Positions 10,301 through 22,012 are shown, numbered from the stretch's first letter. The stretch: DNA of 58,452 nt from Spirogloea muscicola (GCA_009602725.1 WELB01000043.1:225528-283979); one strand, 5' to 3'. The notes: generated by a model from the sequence alone, not told the origin. Program-made: numbers and translations.

Positions 10301-13100
10301 CACTGCACGTGGATAATTCCTCTATCGGTCTCAGGGGAGACAGATTCTCTGATATTGCCCAAGCTCGTCATTTGCCTTCAACTGACATTGCTCAGTGTAC
10401 CTTGAGATCTGAATGTAGAGTGCAGCACCTTACCTTATCTAATCATATGTGCTTTCCTTGCTGGCTAATTTGTGCAGGATGTCAATAACCAGCCAGTTCT
10501 CAAAGCTGATGCACTCAAGTTCCTGACAACCTTCCGGAGTCAGATTGCAACTGTTAACCTCTTGCCTAATCTGATTGGCTTCCTGACTGCGGAGTCCAAT
10601 GTTGTGCATTCATATGCTGCCAATTGTATTGAACGAATGCTGGTTCTGAAGGACCACGGAAGGTCAAGGGTGACGCCTCAAAACTTGACCCCATATGTGG
10701 AACCGCTATTGCGCAACCTCTTTGCCATCTTACAGATGCCTGACTCTCAAGAAAATCAGTACGCTATGAAGGTCAGCGTCACATCACAGTCCCTGCAAGT
10801 CTGCAATGTCGTGTATCCTTAGAGGTGTAGTCTAACGTAATCAACGTGCACAAATCACTGTTCCTGCTGGAAGAATGTGATCATCATGCATGCAGATAGG
10901 ACGAGCAGCCAAGGAGTCTCAAGCTGGGTCTCTTCGTACTCCGTGCTACGTGTGCTTATATGACACTTAGTACTTGTTGCAGTGCATCATGAGAGTTATC
11001 AGTGTGGCAGATGTGAAGCCATTTGCAACACAGTGCCTCTCACAGCTCACAGAGATCTTGGCAGCTGTCTGCAAGAACCCGACACAGCCGAACTTCAATC
11101 ACTACCTCTTTGAGGCTGTGGCAGCACTTGTGACAAGGGCGTGTGCTTCTGATGCATCACAAACGGCCACCTCTGAGGGCCTCCTGTTTCCCATCTTCCA
11201 GATGGTTCTACAAGAAGATATTGTGGAGTTTGCTCCATATGTATTTCAGGTCAGTCGGTCATTGCTAGGTTGTCAGAGTGTTGCTAAGCAGTCGAGTAGA
11301 AGCTTGTCAAGCCTTGGATAGATGTCCTAATGCAGTGATGGGTTTTGATCAGCTTCATTGTCCCTGAGGGAGGAGTCATTGAGATGCATGTATGCCTTCG
11401 GTCTTATCATCAAGGCACTCACCATAGAAGAGTGTTCTGCAGATCTTGGCGCTGTTGATAGAAATAAGGTCACCACCCTTACCTCAAGGCTACATGGCTA
11501 TCTTTCCACCCCTTCTCACTCCCCTACTTTGGCAGCGCTCTGCTAATGTACCTGCACTTGTGCGACTGCTGCAGGTTGGTCCCTGTCTCCAATGCCTCCT
11601 AAGTTGTCTGGTGGGATACAATTTGCACATGTACTATTCTAAATAAATATCTCTTGATTGTCATGCCTCTTACCTTAGGGCCATGTCTTACAGGATGTCG
11701 AAGTTGGGTGCTTGCCCTCTGCAGATTATGCAAAGCAGTCGTTTTGTTTTGGTGATGTAGGCATACTTGCAGAAAGCAGGACAAGATATTGTCGCAGGGA
11801 GGCAGCTGGAGTCTGTGCTTGGAATATTTCAGAAGCTAAACGCTTCCAAGCATACAGATCAGCATGGCTTTTTCATCCTGAACACTGTTGTTGAGAATCT
11901 TGAGCCGTCACAGTTTGCTCCCTATGTAGGCCAGATTTGGAAGCTACTCTTCAGTAGACTTCAAGGGGTAATGCGATATCTTTTCTGCTTAAGCATCTAC
12001 GTGTGCATGTCAAATTCTATACAGCGCCTGGTTACTACCTTTTTGCAGACTGTTACACCACTTGCAATTGCAATTGACACCATTGAGGGTGTTTTCTCAT
12101 GTGCAGCCTTCCAGGACATCAAAGTTCGTGAAGGCTTTGCTGGTCTTCATGTCCTTGTTCACTGTCAAGCATGGGGTAGATGTGGTTAGCCAGTCCATCG
12201 ACAGCGTTCAGCAAGGCCTCTTCCGCAACATCTTAGAATCTATCTGGATGCCGAACCTGCCATCTGTGATTGGTGATTTGGAGACCAAGCTATGCACTGT
12301 GGCAGCCACCAAAGTTCTATGCGAGTACAAGCCCTTAGTGGGTGATGAAAATTTTCCACTGTGGGGCAAGGTATGTCGTTCAGAACCTACCTCCACTTGT
12401 AAAGTCTTGAGCAGCCAAGGCAAGCCTTCTGCTATCTCTCCTTTGTGACATTGTATATATTTGTGAAGCCTGCAGCTTGGCAACCTCTCCAGTTGCTTCT
12501 TCTTTGGTCAAGCAGACGTTGTCAAAGATGTCCTCAGCATTCCAGGTCTACTGGCTTGCCTTGTGTAGCTGCTTGACAACACCCTGACCCTCCTTGAGCG
12601 GCCTGAGGAGGAGAGAGCTGAGGACGAGGGAGATGTTCCTGATTTAGATGAGGTGAGCATCTGCTTAAGGAGCTGATGACACTGGACTACCTTCTCCTCA
12701 AGCACGAACGCCTTGCATTTTCGAGACTACGATCACACTCTTGCTTTCTTCACAACCAGTTATTTCTGGGTAGAAGCAAGTAGTAACAGTGCTCTTTGGC
12801 TATGCTATGCCTGAGACCAATCTTTTGAAGGATTTCAAGCAATCATATTACTGAGAGCCCACTAAGGAGCAGGTAGCAGGCTACACCGCCACATATGCCC
12901 GACTACACAGTGCTGGAAAGCGAGAAGAGGACCCCACTCCAGATGTTCATGATGCCAAGCAGTACCTGACCATGTCACTCTCTCAGCTTTCCTCCCGCCT
13001 CCCTGGGAAGCTGTCACTAGTGATACAGCAATCACTGCAAGCATCAAATCAGGCAGCCCTTTCACAGTACTTTGGTCACTACAAAGTCGCGTTCAACTAG
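7323..13100 (+). CDS. CSE1: Exportin-2 / importin-alpha re-exporter CSE1 (CAS), 15 exons
   Basis: Importin-beta family receptor that returns importin-alpha to the cytoplasm with Ran-GTP. Exons: 7323-7439, 7605-7763, 8076-8150, 8424-8639, 8858-9042, 9179-9251, 9405-9712, 9885-10185, 10478-10771, 10983-11249, 11443-11574, 11761-11967, 12107-12370, 12569-12652 and 12873-13100. All borders are GT-AG. They sum to 2910 nt, or 969 aa, close to the ~970 aa typical of CAS proteins. The N-terminal importin-beta N domain includes [12 protein letters not shown]. Conserved CAS blocks follow: [69 protein letters not shown] and [14 protein letters not shown]. The protein ends [10 protein letters not shown]. 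The ATG at 7323 gives the expected [16 protein letters not shown] start. The gene looks intact and functional. Confidence 0.96.
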
Positions 13101-13920
13101 CACTTAGCAGGTACCTCCACAACAACAACATTCTCTTTTTCAAGTGAGGTTCTGTAGAAGCTCAGATGCAGATGTAGGATAGTGCAGGGTACTTTGTGTA
13201 TGTTGTCCCTGCCTTACATATGTAGCATGCTAGTATTCCGTTACTCACTATTCCTCTTCAAATTTCAGTTTATTGCTTGTTGAGGTCTAATTTTGCATGT
13301 TTTGGCTTGGTGTTTGAGCTACGTGCAGGGTAGATATTTGTGTCCGCAAGCCCCACATTGGGGAGGCTGAGCATGGGTTGTCAGTTGGCCTTCTGGTATC
13401 CTGCATGTGACGAGGTAAGATCAGGGAGGCAAGATCTCCTGTATTTAATAGTTGCTCAGCAGCTGCCACGGCTTGCCCTTCAGCAATCTCCTACTTTTGA
13501 TCTGCTGCTTATCATGCTCAGTTATACTTTGAGCAGTGCTACATTGTGCAGCCTGAAGCCCTGATGCCCCTTCCTACTTGGGAGCTGCCTGCAGGTTGTC
13601 ACAGTCGCTCGCACAGATTGCACAAAACGACAAATCTGTTTAAAGGCTTCACACCTTGTAATAAGAATTACCCTGGACATTGGAGTAAGCTAGCTACATG
13701 GAATGTCAGCAGGAAGCACAGAGTTAGTTTCTTGTCAGTGTCACATACATTGGCCTCTTGAAGACAAGCTCCGGGTTGGAATGCTTGTTTGACTTTTCCA
13801 TGCCAAGGCAGTCATTTCAGATGCTCAGGGAGTCTCTGAGGCCGCTTGCTGCACCACAACAGAAAAGCCGGAGGTTGGAGTTGCTATCTTGCCCTGCTAG
13901 AGTTGCTGGAGATGTCATGC
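13101..13920. other. CSE1 3' flank, no gene recognised
   Basis: AT-richer sequence like the introns and UTRs of the neighbouring gene. It probably holds the CSE1 3' UTR. Short frames such as the one at 13340-13564 show no recognisable content. Composition shifts sharply to GC-rich near 13920, where the repeat block begins. Confidence 0.5.
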
Positions 13921-14306
13921 CCGGGCGCAGAGTGTCGTTGTAGCGTCGGCTAGAGGGTGGTTGGGCGGAGCTGAGCAGGGCTAACCCTGGTCGGATATCA
14001 CAGGTATGAAGGTGGCATAGGGATCCTCAGCGTGGGTAAGCCATGGGGTGACTCGCTGGGAAGGGTGCAACCCGTATGGGCGGGCCGGAGTGCCCTGGGG
14101 CGCTGGTGCACGAGTCCCTGTACCTACTGCCTTAGCCCCCCCTCGCAGGGTGGGCTCTCAGGAGATCGGAAGGTGGACAAGTGGCTCTCTCAATGGGGGC
14201 AAGGGCTGTGAGAAGCCAGCCCAACAAGAACTGACAAAGGTTCGAAGGGGGCCAAATGACGGAGGGGCCTAAAGCGCTATGGCAGAACGGGTGGAGGATG
14301 GACCAC
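13921..14306 (-). repeat. Retroelement 3' UTR and adjoining GC-rich repeat
   Basis: The stretch from 14306 back to about 14170 is the 3' UTR of the minus-strand retrotransposon copy that ends at 14307. It carries the hairpin GGGCTG-N8-CAGCCC at 14203-14222 when read on the plus strand. The GC-rich segment 13921-14170 is not coding in any frame I could recognise and may be a different element. Confidence 0.65.
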
Positions 14307-14840
14307 TCAGTAGCTACGAGTGAGGAGCCTCGAACCCGACAGACTAGCTGCCGGAAAACAATCCCCCTGGCAAAAGCCAGAGGCTGCAGCGAGAGCCCGT
14401 CCAGCACGCAGATGCAAGGCGTGTGCCATGGACCGCTGAAGGGAGACTGACAACCGCATGCGATAGACTTGGGCCCATGAGCCAGCGGCGTTGAAGTCAG
14501 CCGGCTCACCTCGCCTGCGAAACACTACGCGCCGCGCAAGCTTGGCCAGCAGGTCGAACAGCGGGAACCCAAAAGCCCCGTGTATATCCACAGTCAGGGG
14601 TACGAACTCATCCCCGGCCGGGTGATCAGCGTGTTTGGCCGCCTTGCAGCGAGCGGCTTTCGCTGCAGCGTGGCCAGCCCGCGAGGCAGAAAGCCCCGGA
14701 TTGGAGCAGTCGACCACATCAGTGGTGACCACATCAGCAATGATGCGCGCGCCGCCGCCCGGCGTGGACGCCACCAGGTCGACTCCGCCTGTGTGGAGTC
14801 CGTCGGCCCGCTGGAGGATTGGCATGAAGAGAGGCCATCT
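14307..14840 (-). pseudogene. Non-LTR retrotransposon, C-terminal restriction-like endonuclease fragment
   Basis: The readable frame runs from about 14840 down to the stop at 14307. It carries HTGGVDLVAS, a stretch IIADVVTTDVVD with the Asp expected of a PD-(D/E)XK nuclease, then lysine-containing AAKAARCKAAKHADHP and DEFVPLTVDIHGAFG. The tail is HLRAGRALAAASGF...SRLLTRSY before the stop. This order (Asp, D-x-V, Lys, then a helical tail) fits the C-terminal endonuclease of R2/CRE-like non-LTR elements. That assignment rests on family knowledge. The reverse transcriptase domain is missing: the copy is cut on its 5' side, where Ty3/gypsy sequence begins at about 14866. It is a broken copy, not a host gene. 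Confidence 0.75.
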
Positions 14841-14865
14841 CTCTGCAAGGCCCCACCAATCAGAC

Positions 14866-15690
14866 GTAGAAGATGGCCATCGCGCCCCGGTACCGTTGCG
14901 CCCGCTGCTGCACACGGTCTTCGCTGGCCTTACTCCTCCCCGACGGATGCTCCTGCCGCTGGAGGTACTCGAGCACCTCCAAATTGCTCCACACGTCCGG
15001 ATCGCCCCCAGCCGCCTGCTGAGAGGTCTCCCCTGGCACGAGCCTCGGAGCAGTATATGTAGTCAATCTGCCTCCTGCCACGGAACCACCCTCGAGTGCA
15101 ACATTGCTAGTGGCGAAGCCTAGCAGCTGCGGCATGGCTTCATGGCGACAGTACCACCTGGAGGACCCCTCCATCACGGCGGCCAGGCTATCCGCTGCCC
15201 CCGCGGTTTTCGACCGCCGGCTCCCGCTCCCCGCTCCCGACGCTCCCGACGATCCCGGCGCTCCCGACACTCCCGCGCTGCCGCTCAGTCGAGACGCCAC
15301 GGTGGTCGGACTGTGCCGCCACACCAGAGATGACTCCAACTCGCACTGAACCATTCCAACATCGCATGCATGCGCCCCAGCCAAAGAAGGAGATAACCTG
15401 CGCGGGCCCCTATCCTGGGTGGTCAGGAGGTTCAGGGCCCGGGTGCGCTTGTCCGCTGGTGATATAAGCGCCTGATGGGTGCAGATTTCATGGTCTTCGG
15501 GCGTATCAAGCAGCTGCAGCAGCATCGCCGAAGCCGACCACGCGGGCAACTCCACTTCCTCACGGTCATAGTCGGCTCGCGCCACGCTCCTGTCTCGGGT
15601 ACTCGGGTTGGGGTTGCGACTGAGACCGTCGACGTCAAGGTTGAAGTACAAGCCGGGCCGGCTGGGGCCGGTCGCTGCTTTACTTGCGGC
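14866..15690 (-). pseudogene. Ty3/gypsy pol fragment (RNase H end to pre-integrase linker)
   Basis: An open minus-strand frame contains LYFNLDVDGLSRNPNPST, the hallmark sequence (V/A-DGLSR) just after RNase H in Ty3/gypsy polyproteins. A linker with PAWSASAMLLQLL follows. Further on is DVWSNLEVLEYLQRQEHP, and then RVQQRAQRYR, which in these elements directly precedes the integrase zinc-binding domain. The frame stops before any HHCC or integrase core, so only about 0.8 kb of an element that should span several kb is left. The frame is open up to 15918. Upstream of about 15690 it overlaps the opposite-strand CCHC knuckle, so its true limit there is uncertain. No LTRs were recognised. Confidence 0.7.
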
Positions 15691-15780
15691 CAGCCGGGGC
15701 ATGTCCGACGGGACTGCCCACGGGGGGCCGGCGCGCGGGTGCGCCCCATTGCGGCAAGACAGGTCACGGTGCGGAGACCT
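15640..15780 (+). pseudogene. Gag-type CCHC zinc-knuckle fragment
   Basis: The plus strand encodes CFTCGQPGHVRRDC, an exact C-x2-C-x4-H-x4-C knuckle followed by a basic stretch, typical of retroelement Gag proteins. It faces the opposite way from the gypsy pol fragment that it touches or overlaps, so the two cannot belong to one intact element. The fragment lies inside a larger open frame (15475-15957), but nothing else in that frame is recognisable. Confidence 0.6.
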
Positions 15781-15989
15781 GTTGAGCTCTGCACCCCGAG
15801 CAACGGCCGGCGCGTCCGCAGGCCCATGCGGCGCCCCGGGCGGCCAGGAGCGCGGCCGCGGCGGTCGCACCAGGGAGGGACGGGCCGGGGTGTGGTGACT
15901 CTTTGCAGGTCTGCTCACCTGGCAGTAAGGCCATGCAGGACAGGCCGCTACTGCTAGCTAGCAAAGCAGAGTCCTGGAACCTCACACCC

Positions 15990-16383
15990 AACCCAGCGTG
16001 CCACCAAGGCTGGGTATGCGGTAGCCTGCGCCGCTCGGGCCAAGGAGCTAAAATACGCAGATCACCCGCGGGAAGACGAGTTCTTCCCGCTCTCGCCATC
16101 GATACGCACGGGGCGCTGGGCGCTCGGTGGCTCGAGCTGCTCAATTAGCTCTCTCGTCACGCCATTGCCCGCCGCTTCCATGGGGAGCCGGTGGACTTCC
16201 GCAGCAGGGTCGCTAGCGCAGGTGTACCGCATGCGCTTGGCCGTCTCGCTGCAGAGGTCTATGGCTCGCGCGCTGCACCTGCGTGCAGGCAGAGCCCTCG
16301 CTGCTGCCTCGGGCTCTGGCCAGGGGACCCGCTTCCAAGAACCCAGTCTCTCTGACCTGAGGCTGCTTAGCAGGGGTTACTGA
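15990..16383 (+). pseudogene. Non-LTR retrotransposon endonuclease C-terminus with frameshift and stop
   Basis: A second copy of the endonuclease tail, in the opposite direction to the 14307 copy. ARAKELKYADHPREDEFFPL shifts frame into AIDTHGALGARWLELL, meets a stop near 16146, and resumes as AQVYRMRLAVSLQRSMA, HLRAGRALAAASG and LSDLRLLSRGY before the terminal stop at 16381. The frameshift and internal stop make it dead. Confidence 0.75.
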
Positions 16384-16620
16384 GTGCTTCGTAGCTGTTT
16401 CGTTTCTTTTCTGTGCTTGTTCTTCTTCGTACTTCCCCTGGCCCCTTCTCGTCCTTTGTTCATTCTTTTTTGGGCTGGCTTTTTCCAGACCCTATCCTCA
16501 ATGGGCGAGCCCTTTCTTCCTGGAAGCAAGCCGGCCAGATTAACTGGTGGCTGTGGCTGGGAGAGGCCAGCTCAAAGGAATGGACAAATGGACAAGGTCT
16601 GAGAGTCCTGGCCTGTAGGC
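16384..16620 (+). repeat. Retrotransposon 3' UTR with sense hairpin, plus antisense family-B unit
   Basis: Downstream of the stop at 16381 lies TTCATTCTTTTTTGGGCTGG and then a hairpin variant ending in CAGACCC. This is the 3'-UTR unit in sense orientation, and it confirms which strand the dispersed units come from. From about 16530 a second unit in the opposite orientation follows, with AGATTAACTGGTGGCTG and GGGAGAGGCCAGCTC. Confidence 0.65.
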
Positions 16621-17250
16621 GGAGCTTCAGGTGTGACACTTCGACACGTAGTGAGCGCTACACGGGCGGGCACGACAGCGAGAAGGCGCGCGGTGCGCAT
16701 GAAATTGAAAGGGAGGCCAATCCTAGCCTTACAAATGACCTGTTAAGTGGGTAATGAGCTGGCTAAGGGGGACACTAATAACCCCGAGTGAGCACATGCA
16801 TATCTGACAACCTATACTGAGGCGCCACACCACCACCACGGAAGCCATTAGCCTGGGCTAATGCACGACCAGCACGCTGGTGTATCGCGAGTGGGAGCGC
16901 TGTAGACTCAGTGATAGCCGCATTCTATAGCATGCAACGATGGCTTGCGGGACGCTAGAATGCCCCGAGCTACCCGCCCGACTACGTCGGCAGGCATCGA
17001 CATGCAGTGCCAGGCGATGGAGGAGGGAAGACCACTTCGTTCTGTAGCCGCCGTAGATGTCCATGGCGCATGGGAAGAAGAACAGAGGTAGAAAGCAGGA
17101 TGCACCTAAAGCAAAAGCTCTGTAGCATGGTGCTCTTGCTGCTGGAAATTTGGGCCGGTCAATGGTGTCGTTGCAGAAGGCGGGAGACACTGGCTACCAG
17201 CTTCTGGAGGACTCAGAAATCCCGTAGAATTGAGTGAGAATCTTGCTGTA
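16621..17250 (-). pseudogene. Highly degenerate non-LTR tail on minus strand
   Basis: Within 16863-17190, minus-strand translation shows AMDIYGGYRTKWSSLLHRLA and CYRMRLSLSLQRS. These parallel VDIHGAFG...LLAKLA and VYRMRLSVSLQRS of the better copies. Spacing is disturbed and the C-terminus is lost, so this is an old remnant. The rest of the stretch shows nothing recognisable. Confidence 0.5.
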
Positions 17251-17921
17251 AGAGGAATGTAGGAAGGGGTAGCCAATTCTGTGCAACTTTGTCATGTGGC
17301 ATTGAGCTGCAGTAGCTTAGTTGTTGTCCTGCCTCTCATCAATGCAAGGAGCTGGAAATCCGTTGTAAGGTGGTGGCAGCAATGTGTGTACACATCGTTA
17401 ACATTAGCACATCGCAATCTTCGGGCAGCAGCCGAGGCGCCAACTCCTTGAGTAATCTAGAGCGCTTGGCGCAGGCGCTTTGGCCTTATCGAAGACTGGC
17501 GGGCCGTCTAGTCAGCTCCGGGTCTTCTGTGCTACATGCACAAGTGATAGGGGCTCCAAGGTTGATGTTATGGGCGGGGAGATAGGAGAGCTGGAGGACT
17601 TTGAGTCAGGGTCTTTGTGCGGTTCCCCTGGCAACACAGGGTTTAAGGTTTACCCAACACACAAGGATCAAGTGAAGTGGTGCCTAGTTCCTATATATCA
17701 GCGTTGTAAGAGGTCACTAGTTGACATGTAGAATGTCTTCGATTCTTAGGAAAGAGGCACCCCGACGTAACCCTAAAGTAGCAGCCAAAGCCCGGCCCTA
17801 AGGCGTCCACTGTTCGACTTGCAGTGTGGCGAGGCAGAGTTGCAGAACTGCTGCGGCTGACCACGCTTCCTCTGGCTGAGGGCGGGGTTGGAAGCCCCGA
17901 CGACAACTGCGGCGCGGAGCC
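17251..17921. other. INTS7 upstream region, no gene recognised
   Basis: Unremarkable mixed-composition sequence leading to the INTS7-like start codon. It presumably contains that gene's promoter and 5' UTR. No clear TATA box or other defined element was seen. Confidence 0.5.
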
Positions 17922-20900
17922 ATGGCGGAGCCAGCGCCGCTGATGGCGGCGGCAGCTGCCACGGCCACGGCGACGTGGAGCACGGAGCTCGACCGCGGCC
18001 TGCGCTCGCCGAAGCTGGGTGCGTGTGAACGAGGACACGACCTCGAGCCACTTAAATTGCCAGCATGCTATGGCGTCGTCTATCGTGGGCCACTGCGGTA
18101 AGGACTGATGCTGTGGCGCTGGGGAGATGCTGACCCAAGTGGCCAATCTGCCATGCAGCCGTGCAGCTGGAGACGATCCTGCAGATGGGTCCGCGCCTGC
18201 GGCAGTGGGCGGCGGCGACGGCGGCAAAGGACACGGCGGCAGCGGCAGCATCAGTAGATAGTGCCTATGGCAGCGGCTCTGCGGTTGCGACGACGCCGCC
18301 GGAGACGGCGGCGGCGCCCGGCGGCTCCGACGGCTGTGGCGACGTCACGCAGGCCAACGCCCTGGTCCTCCGCCTGGCGGACGCGTTCCGGGCGGGCAGC
18401 GACACTGTCCGCCTCTGCGTCCTCCAGGTAAGCCATGCTTGCAATGTCAGCTGCTGCCGCGCCGATGCCGAGCTGAACCCATTTTGGATTCCCAGCTGCC
18501 AAGTGTACAGCCCGGATAAGCTCAAGATACCTTAGTCGTAGACCGATTGCAAGTGTATATAGCTCAAGAGCAATACATGGCGAGAAGTAACAGACAAGGT
18601 ATGTAGATCCAGGGCACAATAAGGGCAGTACCAATGAGGGCAAGATGGTAATCGCCAGAAAGGGCCGGCTGAAAGCACGCGCGCTGTGGTGAGCGCCATC
18701 AGACTGCCAGTCGAGCTGGACCTCTGAACCCTCAAACCTAGAGCTCTAGACAATCTAGGACCCTCAACCCCATCTCCTGACACATGCTCTCAGATCGCTG
18801 TGAGAGAGCAATGTCAGCAGAGGCGAGCAACGGTGCTTGCACTCCGCTGCTCGCTTGGCTGAGCCTCTCTCAAGTTTGAGCTGGAGTGGGCAGCCTTGAG
18901 GTTGCTGCTGACCCCATCCTACTGGTGCAGGTATTTCTGCAGCACCTCCAGGCTCCGGCTGCAGCGGGAGGCGGGGACAGCAGTGGCGGCAGCCACAGCA
19001 GTGATGGCGGGCTGCTTTCGCCGGGCCGGCTACTGAACCCAGGCCTGGTGCTCGGACGCATCCTTGAGGTGGCGACGCCCCTTGCCGACCCGCCGGCGAG
19101 GGCTCTGGCACTGCGCGCGCTCGGTGCTGCAGCGTGCCTGGCTGCCAACAGCGCCGGCGTGCATGAGCTTGTCCTTGACGCCATGGGGTCACCGCAGCCT
19201 GTGGAGGTGGGTATGCATCTGCTGTCGCAGCCTTGACGGGCATCTGGCTGCTGTACGCTGATCAGTACTACTTTGGACTTCTTGACAAGTAATCTGTGGT
19301 CAGCAAGTCGATGTTGCTCACAGAATATATAGAGTTTGTTGTATGGGTGAAGTGTTTCACTTGCAGCTGCAGTAATGAGTTACTATGATAGTCTACAATT
19401 ATAATGGTTGTGGAGTAATCTGACTAGGGTCTGCCCAAGTCTTTGACACCTACCGTGCCTCATCTGATGGAGAAGAAGCGGTGGGCTCCTGGCAGCCTCC
19501 TCACTGACCTGCTCGTGACGGTGCTGCCGCCCTCCCGCCCTCCCTGACTGCAGCACAGGCAGAGGCCGCGTTCTCGGCAGGTACGCGCTTCTGCTGGGTC
19601 TCCACCAACTTCGCGGCGGCTGCCCTGGACAAGGTGCGGGAGCGCCTGCTTGGCAGCGGCCCTGGTGGAGGGAAGCATACCCTCGCTGCCGCCTGGCTGC
19701 TTGGTCACATGTCCGGTTCCCCGCAGCTTGCTCTGTCAGCGCAGACGGTGAGCCGCTCAGCCATGCTGAAGCCAACGCCCTGAAGCCTTGCATCCTAGAC
19801 CCTACACTCTACCTCCATGCTTCAGAATAGCTAGTCATCTATTGCGAAGTGGGTAATGGTACAACCGTGACACAAGTATTGACTGTGCTCACAGTAACGT
19901 CCACTTTCGACTAAGTACCTACTGGAGTCCTAACCTGACCGCCTGTGGTCGCATTGGATGGTGCAGGTTGGTGGGGAGGCGCTGCAAGAACGCTCGTCTG
20001 CATCAGAAGTGGCCACCATATTGCGTGCCCTCACCAAGCTGGCAGTCTGCTCCACCATCACGCTCCGGGAGCAGGTTTTGAAGCCCCCTGGACTTTGATA
20101 GCAGTGTGGCATGTTCTAGCACTGCTTCGTCCTCACCCAAGTTTGAGGACTTTGAGGTCTACAACAATATATCGTATCCCGACTCTGTGGCTAGCATTTG
20201 TCCTCTATTGTAGCAAATCAAGAGTCAAGGGTTCTATGCGTGGGTAGTAGCATCAGGACTCTCAGTAGATTGTCTTGTCCTGGACTTGGCCACAGGTGCA
20301 GCTGCTGGCAAGCGTAGCAGCCAACGACCTCCGGGCGAGCGTGCGGATGGTGGCCCTTGCCGGCCTTCGTCAACTGGCGCAGCAGGCCAATCGGTGTGGC
20401 GCGCTGTCCATCGGGAGCGCGCGGGCCCTTGTCGCGCTCGCAATGGCTGATGGACTGGCCGTGGACCTCCACAGCGCTGCTTTGGGCACTATTGGCGAGG
20501 TGAGTGCTCAGTCGCACCTAAGAGCCTGCATTGTTGGTTCTTTCGGAGACACTCTTTCACAAACCCAGATCCTAAGGCCAAAACTATGATCTTGCACAGA
20601 CCCCTAATTTTCACTGTGAAGGGAAGTCCTTGCAACTGTAACAATGTTTTAGCTACCACAGAATTCAGAGAAGTGTACGTCAGCTGATTCTATGAATGAT
20701 ATAACAAGAATAAGAATGTATGATAGTAGAATATATAGGATTTGGATTTAAATGAAGTAATTGCATTGCCTCATTGCCAATAGAGCTTAAGCTGTGAAAC
20801 ATCACAGTACTGGAACACTAACACACTTTGTTCCAAGGACCTGAAGCTAGAACTTGGAAAATTACGTTAAGTGCTGTGCACATCTGCTCGCGTATGCAGC

Positions 20901-21535
20901 TCCTGCAGGGGACGGCAATGGCCGGGGCAGCGGAGGACGACCCAGACTTCCTCCCTAGCCTTGAGCTCACAATCACTGCACAAGATGCTGACAGCCAGTT
21001 GGCGCTCGCTGCCTCGCGGGTGCTGGTGGCTGCTGCAGCCTTGCCGGCTACGGCGACAACGGCGGAGGGCCTGGCCTGGCGGACAATGGTCCTACTATGC
21101 GAGCAGGTGGGCCGGCTGGCGGTGGATCTTCGGCCAGAAAGCACGCAGGCCGGTGCCGCTGTTGACAAGGACGCCACACCATCTTCCCAGACAGCCGGCA
21201 AGGCCGCAATGGAGGAATATGCTAAGCTGATGGAGCAGCTGGCAGCGGCCGTACCAACGGTCGCCGGCACCACAGCAGACGAGCTCATTGCGGCAGTCCA
21301 AGACTTTGCCAACGTCAGCTGCCCAACGCCTCATCTGGAGCCCAACGTGAGGGCAGCCAAGCGTGCGAGGGCTGCTGCCGGTCCGCTGCCAGTCCGCTGG
21401 GCCGTGGCCGCTGCAATAAAGCATCTTGGCGGGGCTGCTGGGGGTTCTAGTAGCCATATCATGAGCCGGCAAGTTGAAAGTGCCGATGGCGATAAAAGCA
21501 AAGTTACATGGACTTCAAAAGTTCACCACCAATAA
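17922..21535 (+). CDS. INTS7: Integrator complex subunit 7-like protein, 7 exons, short C-terminus
   Basis: INTS7 is a helical-repeat scaffold of the nuclear Integrator complex, which cleaves snRNA and other nascent Pol II transcripts. Exons: 17922-18018, 18159-18427, 18931-19206, 19559-19747, 19967-20074, 20296-20499 and 20900-21535. They sum to 593 codons including stop. The recognition rests on STELDRGLRSPKL (animal INTS7 has ELDKGLRS near its start), then NALVLRLADAFRAGSDTVRL with CVLQ next. Later blocks are ALALRALGAAACLA, AEAAFSAGTRF with NFAAAALDKVRERL, and ASVRMVALAGLRQLAQQ, all in the family's order. About 13 residues expected after CVLQ are not found, so a small exon may be missed. 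The animal protein is about 960 aa; here the C-terminal part is much shorter and Ala-rich, either truly reduced or mis-modelled. The gene is convergent with ABITRAM. Confidence 0.78.
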
Positions 21536-22012
21536 GGATCATCATGAACAGCCTGTTGCAATTTGGCGAAATTTGGCGAGCAATCTGGGAAAGGGTGGTC
21601 CCAGCTTGGCCAAAGCTTGACAGCATTATGCTAGTGGCTCGCATGCAGTTGTGCACACGGCCTGGTTTGAAGCAGCTTAATTCTGGCTAAGTGTTGCACT
21701 AGCTAGCTCAGAGTCAGCATGTAACTTGCAGACTTACAACACAACTACATTGGTCATCAGCCTGGGACCTTGTCAGGGTTCTTGAAATTGCAGGGTCTAC
21801 CCCTAACTTAGCGCTGAATGAACAACCTTTGGAGAACTAGCTCCTCCAGGTCTAGGCCCTATGACTACTTCTACAAGAGATTGAGGTGATTGGCAATTTG
21901 AAGTACAACTTAGTCCATGCAGGAGCTAAGGGGGTTTGGTCAAGCAAGCGCAAAGTGTGCATTTAATCGTAAATCTGGGATCTGGGAGGTCCGCTGGACG
22001 ACAGGAACTCGC
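21536..22012. other. Convergent spacer, no gene seen
   Basis: About 480 bases between the stops of the INTS7-like and ABITRAM-like genes. The stretch contains their 3' UTRs and no recognisable coding or repeat content. Confidence 0.55.

Noticed and set aside
13340-13564. Possible small gene downstream of CSE1
   Set aside because: No recognisable motif, no convincing splice partners, and composition like the neighbouring introns and UTR.
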